DNA of 64,000 bases, taken from the NCBI RefSeq assembly GCF_001275135.1, contig NZ_LFQU01000002.1, positions 62,001 through 126,000 of the forward strand. The letters are read 5' to 3'. This document shows positions 35,690 through 45,039 of this stretch, in pieces (position 1 is the first letter of the stretch; every line of letters begins with the position of its first letter). This DNA comes from Xylanibacter rarus. Its GTDB lineage: Bacteria > Bacteroidota > Bacteroidia > Bacteroidales > Bacteroidaceae. The translations under genes and the position numbers were made by a program. The notes beneath the pieces are model-generated. The model was not told where the DNA came from, did no database searches, and worked only from the letters and a program-made list of their open reading frames with translations.

Positions 35690-36652
35690 ATGCTTAAAGA
35701 GATAACGATGAGGGCAGCCGCAGCTGCGCTATGCCTTATGTGCTGCGCCGGAACGCAGGCTGCCGGCCGCGAAAGTGGCTGTGAAAGCACGACGGAAGGC
35801 GCTGCCGTGACGGCAGAAATGCCGCAATACGAAGGGCAGAAGAAGCTTGCTGCCATAAAGAAACTCGCTGAAGGCAAGGATGCCGAGATAGGCGTGGCAT
35901 GGATGGAAGGCAACGCCATGCACAGCATGAACAACGAAAGGCTGTATCCGCTGATGAGCGTGTTCAAGCTCCACGTGGCCGTTGCCCTGCTGAAAGACAT
36001 GGAGCGCAGGGGCGCAGCGGTGGACACGACGCTCAACATAACGCCTGAGCAGATGCGCAAGGACACATACAGTCCGCTGATGAAGCTGCATCCCGACGGC
36101 AGGTTCAGCATAACGCTGCCGCAGCTGATACGCTACGCCATAGCCGAGAGCGACAACAACGCCGCTGACATACTGATAGCCATGGCAGGAGGCATAGACA
36201 GCGTTGACCGCGAGATACACGCCATGGGCATAAAAGACTGCCATCTGTCGGAGACGGAGGCCACGATGTATGAAGCACCGATAAACAGCTATGCCAACTG
36301 GAGCAAGCCCGAGTCGGTGGTGTGGCTGCTCCGTAAGCTATACGACGGCCGTCTGCTCAGCGGCGAATACGACCGCTGCATAAAGCAGGCGCTGGCCGCA
36401 ACAACCACGGGAGCCGACAAGATAAAGGCCGGACTGAGCCAAGGAATGACGCTGGCACACAAGACCGGCACGGGATTCCGCATGGCTGACGGCACCAAGA
36501 TGGCCGACAACGACGCCGGAGTGGTGACCATGCCCGACGGCAGACAGGTGGCCATAGCCATACTGATAAAAGACTCGAAGATGAGCGACGCCGACAACGC
36601 GCGCCTCATGGCCGAGATAACAAAGATAATACTGGGCGATGAAAGAGAGTGA
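35690..36652 (+). CDS. Class A beta-lactamase (Bacteroidetes A2-type)
   Basis: 320 residues with an N-terminal signal and a Cys-rich cleavage region (AAALCLMCCAGTQAAG), so it may be a lipoprotein. The active site is complete: SVFK (Ser 90, Lys 93), SDN (154-156), the general base Glu 190 in SETEATMYEAP, and HKTGTG (Lys 258). The TEATMYEAPINSYANW segment aligns with the A2 subclass (CfxA, CblA and PER type). It hydrolyses beta-lactams in the periplasm; the spectrum cannot be read from sequence. There are no transposon ends or plasmid genes beside it, and its codon use matches neighbours, so it looks chromosomal and resident. Confidence 0.93.
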   Translation: MLKEITMRAAAAALCLMCCAGTQAAGRESGCESTTEGAAVTAEMPQYEGQKKLAAIKKLAEGKDAEIGVAWMEGNAMHSMNNERLYPLMSVFKLHVAVALLKDMERRGAAVDTTLNITPEQMRKDTYSPLMKLHPDGRFSITLPQLIRYAIAESDNNAADILIAMAGGIDSVDREIHAMGIKDCHLSETEATMYEAPINSYANWSKPESVVWLLRKLYDGRLLSGEYDRCIKQALAATTTGADKIKAGLSQGMTLAHKTGTGFRMADGTKMADNDAGVVTMPDGRQVAIAILIKDSKMSDADNARLMAEITKIILGDERE

Positions 36653-36765
36653 GCGGACGCCCGGCGACGACAGCCGCAAGCCCTGCGAGGCGGCATCAGC
36701 CGGCAAAGTATAAGTCTCATACGTCCCAATGCTCCCATCCCCCTAAAACACCAATAACAACGAAG

Positions 36766-38151
36766 ATGAAGAAACTATTTATAGAAACCTACGGCTGCCA
36801 GATGAACGTGGCCGACAGCGAGGTTGTGGCCTCGGTGATGAAGATGGCCGGATATGAACTGTGCGAAAGCGTTGACGAAGCCGACGCCGTGTTTCTGAAC
36901 ACGTGCAGCGTGCGCGACAATGCCGAACAGAAAGTGCTCAACCGCCTCGACACCCTGCACGCCATGACGCGCAAGGGCAGAAGAATGATTATCGGAGTGC
37001 TGGGATGCATGGCCGAGAGAGTGAAGGAAGACCTGCTCGAGAACCATCATGCCGACCTCGTGGCCGGCCCCGACGCCTATCTCACCCTGCCCGACCTAAT
37101 AGCTCAGGCCGAGACGGGACACAAGGCGATGAACATCGAACTGTCTACAACGGAGACTTACCGCGACGTAATGCCGCAGAGAATATGCGGACCGCACGTG
37201 GGCGGATTCGTGAGCATCATGCGCGGATGCAACAACTTCTGCCACTACTGCATCGTGCCTTACACCCGCGGACGCGAACGCAGCCGCGACGTGGAGAGCA
37301 TTCTGCGCGAGGTGCGCGACCTGCACGAACACGGATACAAGGAGGTTACACTGCTCGGACAGAACGTTAACTCCTATCTGGGAGAATTAAAAAGTAAAAA
37401 TGAAGAAGTAAACAGCGAGGGTAACGACGGCAAAGCCGATGACAAGAGCGATAAAGTGGCGTTCCCGGCACTGCTGCGCATGGTGGCAGAGGCCGTGCCC
37501 GACATGCGCATACGCTTCACCACGAGCCATCCGAAGGACATGAGCGACGACACGCTGCGCGTGATAGCCGAGATGCCAAACATCTGCCATCACATACATC
37601 TGCCCGTGCAGAGCGGATCAGACCGCATACTGAAGCTGATGAACCGCAAATATACAAGAGAGTGGTATATGGACCGCGTGAGGGCCATACGCCGCATAAT
37701 ACCCGACTGCGCCATATCTACCGACATATTCGTGGGCTACCACAGCGAGACTGAGGAAGACCACCAGATGTCGCTCTCGCTGATGCGCGAGGTGGGCTAC
37801 GACTCTGCCTTCATGTTCAAATACAGCGAGCGCCCCGGCACATACGCATCGAAGCATCTGCCCGACGACGTATCAGAGGAAGTTAAGCTGCGCCGCCTGG
37901 CAGAGATGATAGAGCTGCAGACCAAGCTGTCGGCAGAGTCGAACGCCAAGGACGTAGGCAAGGAGTTCGACGTGCTGATAGAGGGCTTCAGCAAGCGCAG
38001 CCGCGAACAGCTCTTCGGACGCACCGGACAGAACAAGGTGGTAGTGTTCGACAAGGGCAACTGCCACATCGGCCAGACCGTAAGGGTAAGGATAACCGAC
38101 AGCTCGAGCGCAACGCTCAAAGGCGTACTCGCGGACGGCGGCGAGGCATAA
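36766..38151 (+). CDS. miaB: tRNA-2-methylthio-N6-dimethylallyladenosine synthase
   Basis: About 461 residues from the ATG at 36766 (MKKLFIETYGCQMNVADSEV), where the family normally begins; the open frame extends 39 codons further upstream without homology. MiaB is a radical-SAM methylthiotransferase modifying A37 of tRNAs. The first cluster ligands are in TYGCQMN, LNTCSVRD and GVLGCMAE. The SAM cluster is RGCNNFCHYCIVPYTRGRE. A TRAM domain closes the protein (NKVVVFDKGNCHIGQTVRVR). An unusual acidic insert (about 20 residues, 37385-37455) sits between LGQNVNSYLGE and the next conserved block (FPALLRMV). It is translated alone; array G follows the stop. Confidence 0.96.
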   Translation: MKKLFIETYGCQMNVADSEVVASVMKMAGYELCESVDEADAVFLNTCSVRDNAEQKVLNRLDTLHAMTRKGRRMIIGVLGCMAERVKEDLLENHHADLVAGPDAYLTLPDLIAQAETGHKAMNIELSTTETYRDVMPQRICGPHVGGFVSIMRGCNNFCHYCIVPYTRGRERSRDVESILREVRDLHEHGYKEVTLLGQNVNSYLGELKSKNEEVNSEGNDGKADDKSDKVAFPALLRMVAEAVPDMRIRFTTSHPKDMSDDTLRVIAEMPNICHHIHLPVQSGSDRILKLMNRKYTREWYMDRVRAIRRIIPDCAISTDIFVGYHSETEEDHQMSLSLMREVGYDSAFMFKYSERPGTYASKHLPDDVSEEVKLRRLAEMIELQTKLSAESNAKDVGKEFDVLIEGFSKRSREQLFGRTGQNKVVVFDKGNCHIGQTVRVRITDSSSATLKGVLADGGEA

Positions 38152-38191
38152 AACCGACTAATTGGAAGCACGATAATATTAACTTTGAAGA

Positions 38192-38349
38192 GAAAGGCGG
38201 CACTCTTATCATCAAGAGGCCGCCTTTCATGTTCTGAAAGGGCACCTTTCGCCGTCCGAAAGACCGTCATTTGCAGCCTAAAAGGCCACCTTTTAGAGCC
38301 TGAAACATGGCCTTTTGCAACGCACTGTGTATCAATGCGTTATACAGCC
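38192..38349 (+). repeat. 22-bp phased repeat array G (6 units plus tail)
   Basis: Units begin at 38192, 38214, 38236, 38258, 38280 and 38302, then the tail from 38318 (TTGCAACGCACTGTGTATCA, then ATGCGTTATAC). Unit 1 (GAAAGGCGGC) and unit 2 (GCCGCCTTTC) pair to form the miaB terminator. 38350-38590 shows nothing else. Confidence 0.82.
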
Positions 38350-38593
38350 CGACACATCCTGCCCCGAAGCGCCGCCCTACAAGCCGCACGACAGGGGGCA
38401 CGAAACTGTAACTAACGGCACCTGTCCTTCACGCTGCAAGGCGCTGACAGAATACGGAAAAGCCGGCAGCGGCGTGCCTTCCGGCATGCTCCGGCAGTAT
38501 GACAACCGGCATGGATTAGCCACTCAAACAGCCCCCATATCGCCTTTGCGGCCCCTCAGACAGCCCCATAATGAACTAAAACGGCCGCCATAT

Positions 38594-38624
38594 TTTGTTT
38601 TCTTGCACAAAAACACTATCTTTG
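38594..38624 (+). promoter_or_regulatory. Consensus promoter for the envelope-glycan block
   Basis: TTTG (38594-38597), 19 bp, TATCTTTG (38617-38624): a perfect Bacteroidetes promoter. Start near 38631, 41 nt before the transporter ATG. It may drive the MsbA-like and acyltransferase genes together. Confidence 0.75.
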
Positions 38625-38671
38625 CAACCGGAATAAACCTAAATTCCATAAAAAGAACAACCCACGGATAG

Positions 38672-40501
38672 ATGAAAGAATTTTTACAAGTATTGCGCCG
38701 TTTTGTACCTCCCTACAAAAAATACCTGGTACTGACGGTGGTGTTTAATATCCTTTCGGCGGTATTGAACATCTTTTCTTTCATGGCCATAATACCAATC
38801 CTGCAGATACTTTTCAAGACTCAGGCGGCCAGCGTGCCTGCCGGACTGATGGACTGGGGCAGCGGCAACATGAAAGATGTGCTGATAAACAACGCCAATT
38901 ATTATATCTACGAGATGATCGAGAGCATGGGCGCCACCACAACGCTGCTCGTCATAGGCCTGTTCCTGGCCTTCATGACGTTTCTGAAGACGGGTGCCTA
39001 TTTCCTTTCGTCGGCTACGATAATTCCTATACGCACAGGCGTGGTGCGCGACATACGCAACCAGCTCTACCGCAAGATTACGTCGCTGCCGCTCGGATTC
39101 TTCTCCGAGGAGCGCAAGGGCGACATCATAGCGCGCATGAGCGGCGACGTGCAGGAGATTGAGAACTCCATAATGTCGAGCCTCGACATGCTCTTCAAGA
39201 ACCCCATACTGATAGTGTTCTATTTTGCCACGCTGCTCGTCATCAGCTGGCAGCTGACGCTCTTCACGCTCGTCATAGTGCCCATCATGGGCTGGTTCAT
39301 GGGCTTTGTGGGCCGCAAGCTGAAGCAGAAGTCGATAAAGGCGCAGTCGCTGTGGAGCGACACGATGAGCCAGGTGGAGGAAACACTTGGCGGACTGCGC
39401 ATCATAAAGGCCTTCTGCGCCGAGGAGAAGATGAACCGCCGCTTCGACAAGATAAACTCTGAATACCGCGAAAACATACGCCGCGTGAACACCCGCCAGC
39501 AGATGGCCCACCCGATGAGCGAGTTTCTCGGCACGGTGATGATTGTCATAGTGCTCTGGTTCGGCGGTGTATTGGTGCTAAACAACATGACTCTGAGCGG
39601 CCCCACGTTCATCTACTATCTCGTTATACTCTACAGCATCATCAATCCGCTGAAAGAATTCTCGAAGGCGGGCTACAACATACCCAAGGGTCTGGCCTCG
39701 ATGGAGCGCGTGGACAAGATACTCATGGCCGAGAGCAACATCAAGGAGCCTGAGCATCCGGTGCACATAACCGACTTCAAGAGCAAGATAGAGTTCCGCA
39801 ACGTGTCGTTCAAGTACGACCAGAAGTGGGTTCTGCGCAACATCAACCTCACCATAGAGAAGGGCAAGACCGTGGCGCTCGTAGGCCAGAGCGGCGGCGG
39901 CAAGTCGACGCTCGTAGACCTCATACCGCGCTACTACGACGTGCAGGAGGGCGAGGTGCTCATCGACGGAGTGAACGTGAAGGACATGGGACTGCACGAC
40001 CTGCGCTCGCTCATAGGCAACGTAAACCAGGAGGCCATATTGTTTAACGACAGTTTCCGCAACAACATATCGTTCGGCGTAGACAACGCCACGCAGGAGC
40101 AGATAGAGAACGCCGCAAGGATAGCCAACGCTCACGACTTCATCATGGAGTCGGAACACGGCTACGACACCAACATAGGCGACCGCGGCGGACGCCTCTC
40201 GGGCGGACAGCGCCAGCGCGTGAGCATAGCCCGCGCCATACTGAAGAACCCGCCGATACTCATCCTCGACGAGGCTACGTCGGCTCTCGACACCGAGAGC
40301 GAGCGACTGGTGCAGGACGCGCTCGAGCATCTGATGAAGACGCGCACCACGGTGGCCATTGCCCACCGCCTGTCGACCATCAAGAACGCCGACGAGATAT
40401 GCGTCATACACGAGGGAGAGATCGTTGAGCGCGGCACCCACGAGGAGCTGCTCGCCATCGACGGCTACTACAAGAAGCTGAACGACATGCAGACACTGTA
40501 A
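38672..40501 (+). CDS. ABC transporter, MsbA-like (permease fused to ATPase)
   Basis: 609 residues: six membrane helices (residues 20-320) and an ATPase domain. Walker A is GQSGGGKST, the signature LSGGQRQR, Walker B PILILDEATSALD, with the H-loop in AIAHRLSTI. This is the half-transporter design of MsbA, which flips lipid A-core across the inner membrane; the following acyltransferase and glycan genes support that role. Paralogs export other lipids or peptides, so the substrate is inferred. Only 22 bp separate it from the next gene. Confidence 0.9.
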   Translation: MKEFLQVLRRFVPPYKKYLVLTVVFNILSAVLNIFSFMAIIPILQILFKTQAASVPAGLMDWGSGNMKDVLINNANYYIYEMIESMGATTTLLVIGLFLAFMTFLKTGAYFLSSATIIPIRTGVVRDIRNQLYRKITSLPLGFFSEERKGDIIARMSGDVQEIENSIMSSLDMLFKNPILIVFYFATLLVISWQLTLFTLVIVPIMGWFMGFVGRKLKQKSIKAQSLWSDTMSQVEETLGGLRIIKAFCAEEKMNRRFDKINSEYRENIRRVNTRQQMAHPMSEFLGTVMIVIVLWFGGVLVLNNMTLSGPTFIYYLVILYSIINPLKEFSKAGYNIPKGLASMERVDKILMAESNIKEPEHPVHITDFKSKIEFRNVSFKYDQKWVLRNINLTIEKGKTVALVGQSGGGKSTLVDLIPRYYDVQEGEVLIDGVNVKDMGLHDLRSLIGNVNQEAILFNDSFRNNISFGVDNATQEQIENAARIANAHDFIMESEHGYDTNIGDRGGRLSGGQRQRVSIARAILKNPPILILDEATSALDTESERLVQDALEHLMKTRTTVAIAHRLSTIKNADEICVIHEGEIVERGTHEELLAIDGYYKKLNDMQTL

Positions 40502-40523
40502 TCAACTAACCGGAGAAAGAGGA

Positions 40524-41456
40524 ATGAAAGAGTTTTTATATAACATAATCTACGGCATTTTCTATCTGGTGTCAAAGTTGCCTTACAGGGCCCTCTATGT
40601 GATATCAGACATCGCCAACCTCGTTCTCTACCACATAGTGCGCTACCGCCGCGACATCGTCAGACGCAACATAACATCGGCATTCCCCGAGAAGAGCCTC
40701 GAGGAGTGCATCAGCATAGAGCGCGGATTCTACAAGTGGTTCTGCGACTACTTCGTAGAGACCGTCAAGCTCATGTCCGTCAGCCGTCAGGAGCTGCTCA
40801 GCCGCATAGAGTTCAGGGGTATCGACAAGATTGAGGAGTGCTTTGACAGAGGCCAGACCTGCGCCGGCATACTCGGACATTACGGCAACTGGGAGCTGCT
40901 CTCGGCCACAGGCCTTGTCATAAAGAAGCATCCCGAGGCCGTAATCGGACTGATATATCACCCCCTGCGCAGCCAGCTCTTCGACCGCCTGTTCATCAAC
41001 ATGCGCCAGAGCATGGGCGGAGTGTGCGTCCCCAAGAAGGACATACTGAGATATCTCGTGTCGTTCCGCAGCCAGAACCTCATGAATCTCTTCGGCTACA
41101 TTGCCGACCAGGCGCCCCGCTACCGCAACATCCACCTGTGGCTGCCGTTCCTCAACCACGACACACCTGTGTTCACGGGCGCCGAGCGCATAATGCGCAA
41201 GATGAACAACGCCGTGTTCTACATCGACGTTGAACGCCCCGAACGCGGAAAATATATCTACACCTTCAAGCTCATGACCGACAAGCCCGGCGAAATGCCT
41301 GAGTTTGAGATAACCAAAAAGTTCTTTGTCATGCTCGAGCAGACCATAAGGCGCGAGCCGCGCTTCTATCTGTGGAGCCACAACCGCTGGAAACGCACGA
41401 GGGAGGAGTTTGACAAGGAGTTCAAGATTGAAAACGGACACGTGGTGAGAAAGTAG
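40524..41456 (+). CDS. Lipid A acyltransferase (LpxL/HtrB-like)
   Basis: 310 residues with a short N-terminal membrane helix (IIYGIFYLVSKLPYRALYVI). The catalytic motif GHYGNWELLSATGL has the H-x4-E form, and PRYRNIHLWLPFLNHDTPVF is a typical second block. These enzymes add a secondary acyl chain to lipid A on the inner face of the membrane. It is directly behind the MsbA-like gene, so the two form a lipid A maturation and export pair. The preferred acyl donor is not visible. Confidence 0.92.
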   Translation: MKEFLYNIIYGIFYLVSKLPYRALYVISDIANLVLYHIVRYRRDIVRRNITSAFPEKSLEECISIERGFYKWFCDYFVETVKLMSVSRQELLSRIEFRGIDKIEECFDRGQTCAGILGHYGNWELLSATGLVIKKHPEAVIGLIYHPLRSQLFDRLFINMRQSMGGVCVPKKDILRYLVSFRSQNLMNLFGYIADQAPRYRNIHLWLPFLNHDTPVFTGAERIMRKMNNAVFYIDVERPERGKYIYTFKLMTDKPGEMPEFEITKKFFVMLEQTIRREPRFYLWSHNRWKRTREEFDKEFKIENGHVVRK

Positions 41457-41618
41457 GCCGTAAGCCTGTCACACGTGAAACATATAACATTAATGGGCCG
41501 GCACACGCCGCGCTGCACAACAGCGGCAAGCATGCGGCAAAGTGCCCTGGAACGGCAAGACGGCACAAGCCGGCACGGCGGCCAGGCAGAATGCAGCCCG
41601 CAACAAAATATGTAAAAT

Positions 41619-42755
41619 ATGATTATAGGATACGACGCCAAGCGCATTGTATGTAACCGCACCGGACTGGGAAGCTACGCCCGCACACTGATCAACGACC
41701 TCTCTGAGGTTATAACGCCCGACATAAAGCTCAACCTATACGCCCCCGACAAGGGCGACAGCGCGCTGAGAAGCCAGGTAAGAGAGTCGGCAGGCGTAAG
41801 ATTCGTGTATCCCCGCAGGAGCCTTTCGGGCCTGCAGAAGGCATGGTGGCGCATGCACTCAATGGTGGACGACCTCTGCGCCGACGGCGTAAAACTCTAT
41901 CACGGACTCTCGGGCGAGCTGCCCATAGGCATAAAGAAGGCCGGCATAAAGACCGTGGTTACCATTCACGACATCATCTTCATGCGTCATCCTGAATGGT
42001 ACAACTGGCCCGACACCAAGATTTATGCGTGGAAGTTCAGAAAGACCTGCGCCGAGGCCGACCGCATAATAGCCATCAGCGAATGCACCAAGCGCGACAT
42101 AATGCTCTACGGAGGCGTAAACCCCGAGAAGATAGACGTTATATATCAGAGCTGCGGCTCGCGCTACAAGATGCGCGAAGGCGAGAAGAAGATGCACGAG
42201 GTGCACACGGGCTACATGCTGCCCGAACGGTACATCGTCAACGTGGGCACCATCGAGGAGCGCAAGAACGTGCTGCTGGCCGTCAAGGCACTGAGGATGC
42301 TGCCCGACGACATAAGTCTGGTGATAGTGGGCAAGGCCACCTCATACACCGAAAAGGTGAAGGCGTATATCAGGGAGAACGCTCTCGAAAGCCGCGTGAA
42401 GATACTTCACAACGTGCCCAACGAAGACCTGCCCGCCATTTATCAGATGGCCGAGGCGTGCGTCTACCCCTCACGTTACGAGGGCTTCGGCGTTCCGGTC
42501 ATCGAGGCCATACAGAGCGGACTGCCCGTAGTGGCATGCACGGGCAGCTGTCTTGAGGAGGCAGGCGGCAACGGCACCATATATGTCGACCCCGACGACG
42601 TCTATGCCATGGCCGAAGCCATAAAGCAGGTTGTCAAGGGAGCACCCGGACGCGAGGAGCGCATAGCCGCAAGCCGCCAGTATATAACGCGGTTTGAGGG
42701 CAACAACGTGGCCCAGCAGGTGATGAACGTCTACAGGGACGTGCTCGGCATCTGA
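41619..42755 (+). CDS. Glycosyltransferase family 4 protein
   Basis: 378 residues, GT-B fold. The donor-binding half holds YIVNVGTIEERKNVLLAVKA and YPSRYEGFGVPVIEAIQSGL with the two conserved Glu residues; SGLPVVACTGSCLEEAGG is the end of the E-x7-E region. VTIHDIIFMRHPEWYNWPD shows the acceptor half. It is close to mannosyl- and rhamnosyltransferases of O-antigen clusters; the sugar cannot be told. It is separated from the acyltransferase by 162 bp without a clear terminator. Confidence 0.9.
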   Translation: MIIGYDAKRIVCNRTGLGSYARTLINDLSEVITPDIKLNLYAPDKGDSALRSQVRESAGVRFVYPRRSLSGLQKAWWRMHSMVDDLCADGVKLYHGLSGELPIGIKKAGIKTVVTIHDIIFMRHPEWYNWPDTKIYAWKFRKTCAEADRIIAISECTKRDIMLYGGVNPEKIDVIYQSCGSRYKMREGEKKMHEVHTGYMLPERYIVNVGTIEERKNVLLAVKALRMLPDDISLVIVGKATSYTEKVKAYIRENALESRVKILHNVPNEDLPAIYQMAEACVYPSRYEGFGVPVIEAIQSGLPVVACTGSCLEEAGGNGTIYVDPDDVYAMAEAIKQVVKGAPGREERIAASRQYITRFEGNNVAQQVMNVYRDVLGI

Positions 42756-42864
42756 CGGCAAAGGCACGCCAAAGGGGCTATAACCATATAATACAAACAA
42801 AGCAAAGGCACGGGCGGATATAAGCAATGCCGCCGCCGAAGCCCTGCAAAATAACGTAACGACT

Positions 42865-43770
42865 ATGAACGGCGAAATATTCTCCATACTCATACCCACA
42901 TGGAACAACCTGCCCTTCCTTAAGATATGCGTGGACAGCATAAGGAAGAACTCTACATACAGGCACCAGATTATAGTACACGTCAACGACGGAAGCGACG
43001 GCACGCTCGAATGGGTGAGGCAGCAGGGCCTCGACTACACCCACTCGCAGACCAACGTGGGCGTGTGCCTGGCCATGAACATGATGCGCAGCAAGGTGAA
43101 GACCGACTATATGCTCTTCATCAACGACGACATGTATGCGCTGCCTGAATGGGACAAGGCGCTGTATGACGAGATAAAGGCGCTGCCCGACAACCGGTTC
43201 TTCCTGTCGTCGACGACAATACAGCCCCGCACAAAGGGCGACTCGATAATAAACGCCGACTATGGCGACACGCCTGAGACATTCAGGGAGCAAGACCTGC
43301 TCAACGAGTTCCGCACCTATAAGATGAACGACTGGATGGGCGCAACGCTGCCGCCGAACATCGTTCACCGCGACATATGGGACCTCGTGGGCGGCTACAG
43401 CATAGAGCTTTCGCCCGGAATGTACAGCGACCCCGACTTCACCGCCAAGCTGTATCTCTGCGGCATAAGGATGATGAAGGGCATATCGGCAAGCCGCGTG
43501 TATCACTTCGAGACAAAATCCACCACCCGCATACGCAAGAACATGGGACAGATGCAGTTTCTGCTCAAGTGGGGCATGACAAACTCCACCTTCAGGCGCA
43601 TCTTCACCTACAAGGGACACGACTTCGACAGCCGCCTTACTGACACTTACAGGCACGACGGCCATCTGAAGGCTCACATGCTTCGCGGACGCCTGAAGGC
43701 TCTGTGGTGGATGCTGACAAAGGACTTCGGACCGCTGTGGAAGTTCTGGGACAACGACAAAAGACAATAA
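42865..43770 (+). CDS. Glycosyltransferase family 2 protein
   Basis: 301 residues. The GT-A fold is marked by FSILIPTWNNLPFLKICVDS, HVNDGSDGTLEWVRQQGLDY and the metal-binding FINDDMYALPEW. A later WMGATLPPNIVHRDIWDLVG and the acidic SPGMYSDPDFTAKLY contribute the catalytic base. It has no membrane segment, so it acts on a lipid-linked glycan at the cytoplasmic face. Downstream lies array H, which may end or slow transcription. Confidence 0.9.
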   Translation: MNGEIFSILIPTWNNLPFLKICVDSIRKNSTYRHQIIVHVNDGSDGTLEWVRQQGLDYTHSQTNVGVCLAMNMMRSKVKTDYMLFINDDMYALPEWDKALYDEIKALPDNRFFLSSTTIQPRTKGDSIINADYGDTPETFREQDLLNEFRTYKMNDWMGATLPPNIVHRDIWDLVGGYSIELSPGMYSDPDFTAKLYLCGIRMMKGISASRVYHFETKSTTRIRKNMGQMQFLLKWGMTNSTFRRIFTYKGHDFDSRLTDTYRHDGHLKAHMLRGRLKALWWMLTKDFGPLWKFWDNDKRQ

Positions 43771-43824
43771 GCCCGCAGCCCTGCCGGCACACGGCATAAC
43801 AAGACTGCCGACAGGCTAAGATCT

Positions 43825-43937
43825 AAAAGGCCACATATCGCATCGCGAAAGACCACATATTGCAGGCTGAAAGGCCACATATTGCGAGCCAAAAGACGGC
43901 ATATTGCAAGTCGTTGTATATCAATGCGATACGCAGG
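43825..43937 (+). repeat. 22-bp phased repeat array H (4 units plus tail)
   Basis: Units start at 43825, 43847, 43869 and 43891, all of the ATAT type (for example GAAAGGCCACATATTGC). The tail from 43906 (TTGCAAGTCGTTGTATATCA, then ATGCGATAC) closely matches array G. It lies between two glycosyltransferase genes on the same strand. Confidence 0.82.
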
Positions 43938-43996
43938 ATGCCGGCAGCGCGGCAAAAGGTAATATAAAATTTCATCCGAATTAACAACAACTATAT

Positions 43997-44986
43997 ATGA
44001 TATTAGGAGTATTACTGCCCCACACAAAGCTCTACGGCGGCGTTAAGCGCTTTCTCGAGCTCGGCAACATCTTTGTCGAGCAGGGCCACCGCTTCATAGT
44101 GTTCACACCCGACGGCAAGGGCCCCGACTGGTTCGACTTCAAGGGCGAGATGAGCACTTTCGACAAGATTAAAGGCACAAAGCTCGACGCCCTGTGGACC
44201 ACCACGGTGAAGATGATGCCCATGGTGCTTGAGTCTGATGCACGCCACAAGATATTCTATCACGTCAGAAAGAGCGACAACGTGGCCAAGCTGATGAAGA
44301 ATCCCGAGGTTGAGGTGTTTGCCTGCTCGTCGAACGTATACGAGTACGACCTCAAGAAGTTCGGCCGCGAGTCGTTCAAGGCCATCGGCGGCGTAACCGT
44401 TGCCAACTATAAGCCCAAGGAGAGCTATGAGGTGAAAGACCGCCCGTTCGTCGTCATGGCATACGGACGCATCGTGGAGCGCGTTAAAGGCACCCACTAT
44501 GTGGTCAGCGCGTGCGAAAAGCTCTATGCGCAGGGCTACAACATAAAGCTGCTCCTCTATGACACGCCGGTTGACGAAGGCGCCGCACGCCGCATAAAGG
44601 AGTTTACGTGCAAGTGCCCCTTCGAGTTTGTCGTGGGCCATCCCTTCGACCGCAACTGGGAGCTGTTCAACCGTGCCGACTGCTTTGTGTCGGCCGAGAA
44701 CCCGCGCTACACCGGATGGAACAACACCGTGGCCGAGGCCATGGCGTGCGCCGTGCCCGTGATAGCCACCAAGGCCGGCACGCTCGACCTGCTGCGCGAC
44801 AAGGAGAACGGCATACGCTCGGCACGCTGGCGCTTCTGCTTCAGACGCCACATCAAGGAGCTTTACCAGAGCGAGGAGCTGAGAAGGAAGTATGGCGAGG
44901 CAGGACTGCGCACCATACGCGACTTCGACTGGAGCGTAGTGGCAAGAAAGATAACTGATTATCTCGAGAAGAAGGACAACAACTGA
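43997..44986 (+). CDS. Glycosyltransferase family 4-like protein
   Basis: 329 residues, GT-B fold. GVLLPHTKLYGGVKRFLELG is the glycine-rich N-terminal motif. FVVMAYGRIVERVKGTHYVV begins the donor half, and NPRYTGWNNTVAEAMACAVP with VIATKAGTLDLLRDKENG is the nucleotide-sugar site. The donor half is shorter than in the 41619 enzyme. It starts the run 43997-50038, in which gaps are mostly under 110 bp. Sugar unknown. Confidence 0.88.
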   Translation: MILGVLLPHTKLYGGVKRFLELGNIFVEQGHRFIVFTPDGKGPDWFDFKGEMSTFDKIKGTKLDALWTTTVKMMPMVLESDARHKIFYHVRKSDNVAKLMKNPEVEVFACSSNVYEYDLKKFGRESFKAIGGVTVANYKPKESYEVKDRPFVVMAYGRIVERVKGTHYVVSACEKLYAQGYNIKLLLYDTPVDEGAARRIKEFTCKCPFEFVVGHPFDRNWELFNRADCFVSAENPRYTGWNNTVAEAMACAVPVIATKAGTLDLLRDKENGIRSARWRFCFRRHIKELYQSEELRRKYGEAGLRTIRDFDWSVVARKITDYLEKKDNN

Positions 44987-45039
44987 ATGACAACGGAGCA
45001 AGGAGTAAGGCTCCCGAACAGATAAAAACTCAACAGAAG

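Noticed and set aside
42778-43797. 339-codon open frame antisense to the GT2 gene
   Set aside because: Complement of a clear glycosyltransferase, no family signature.
44012-45001. 329-codon open frame antisense to the GT4-like gene
   Set aside because: Same reason: mirror of a real gene.
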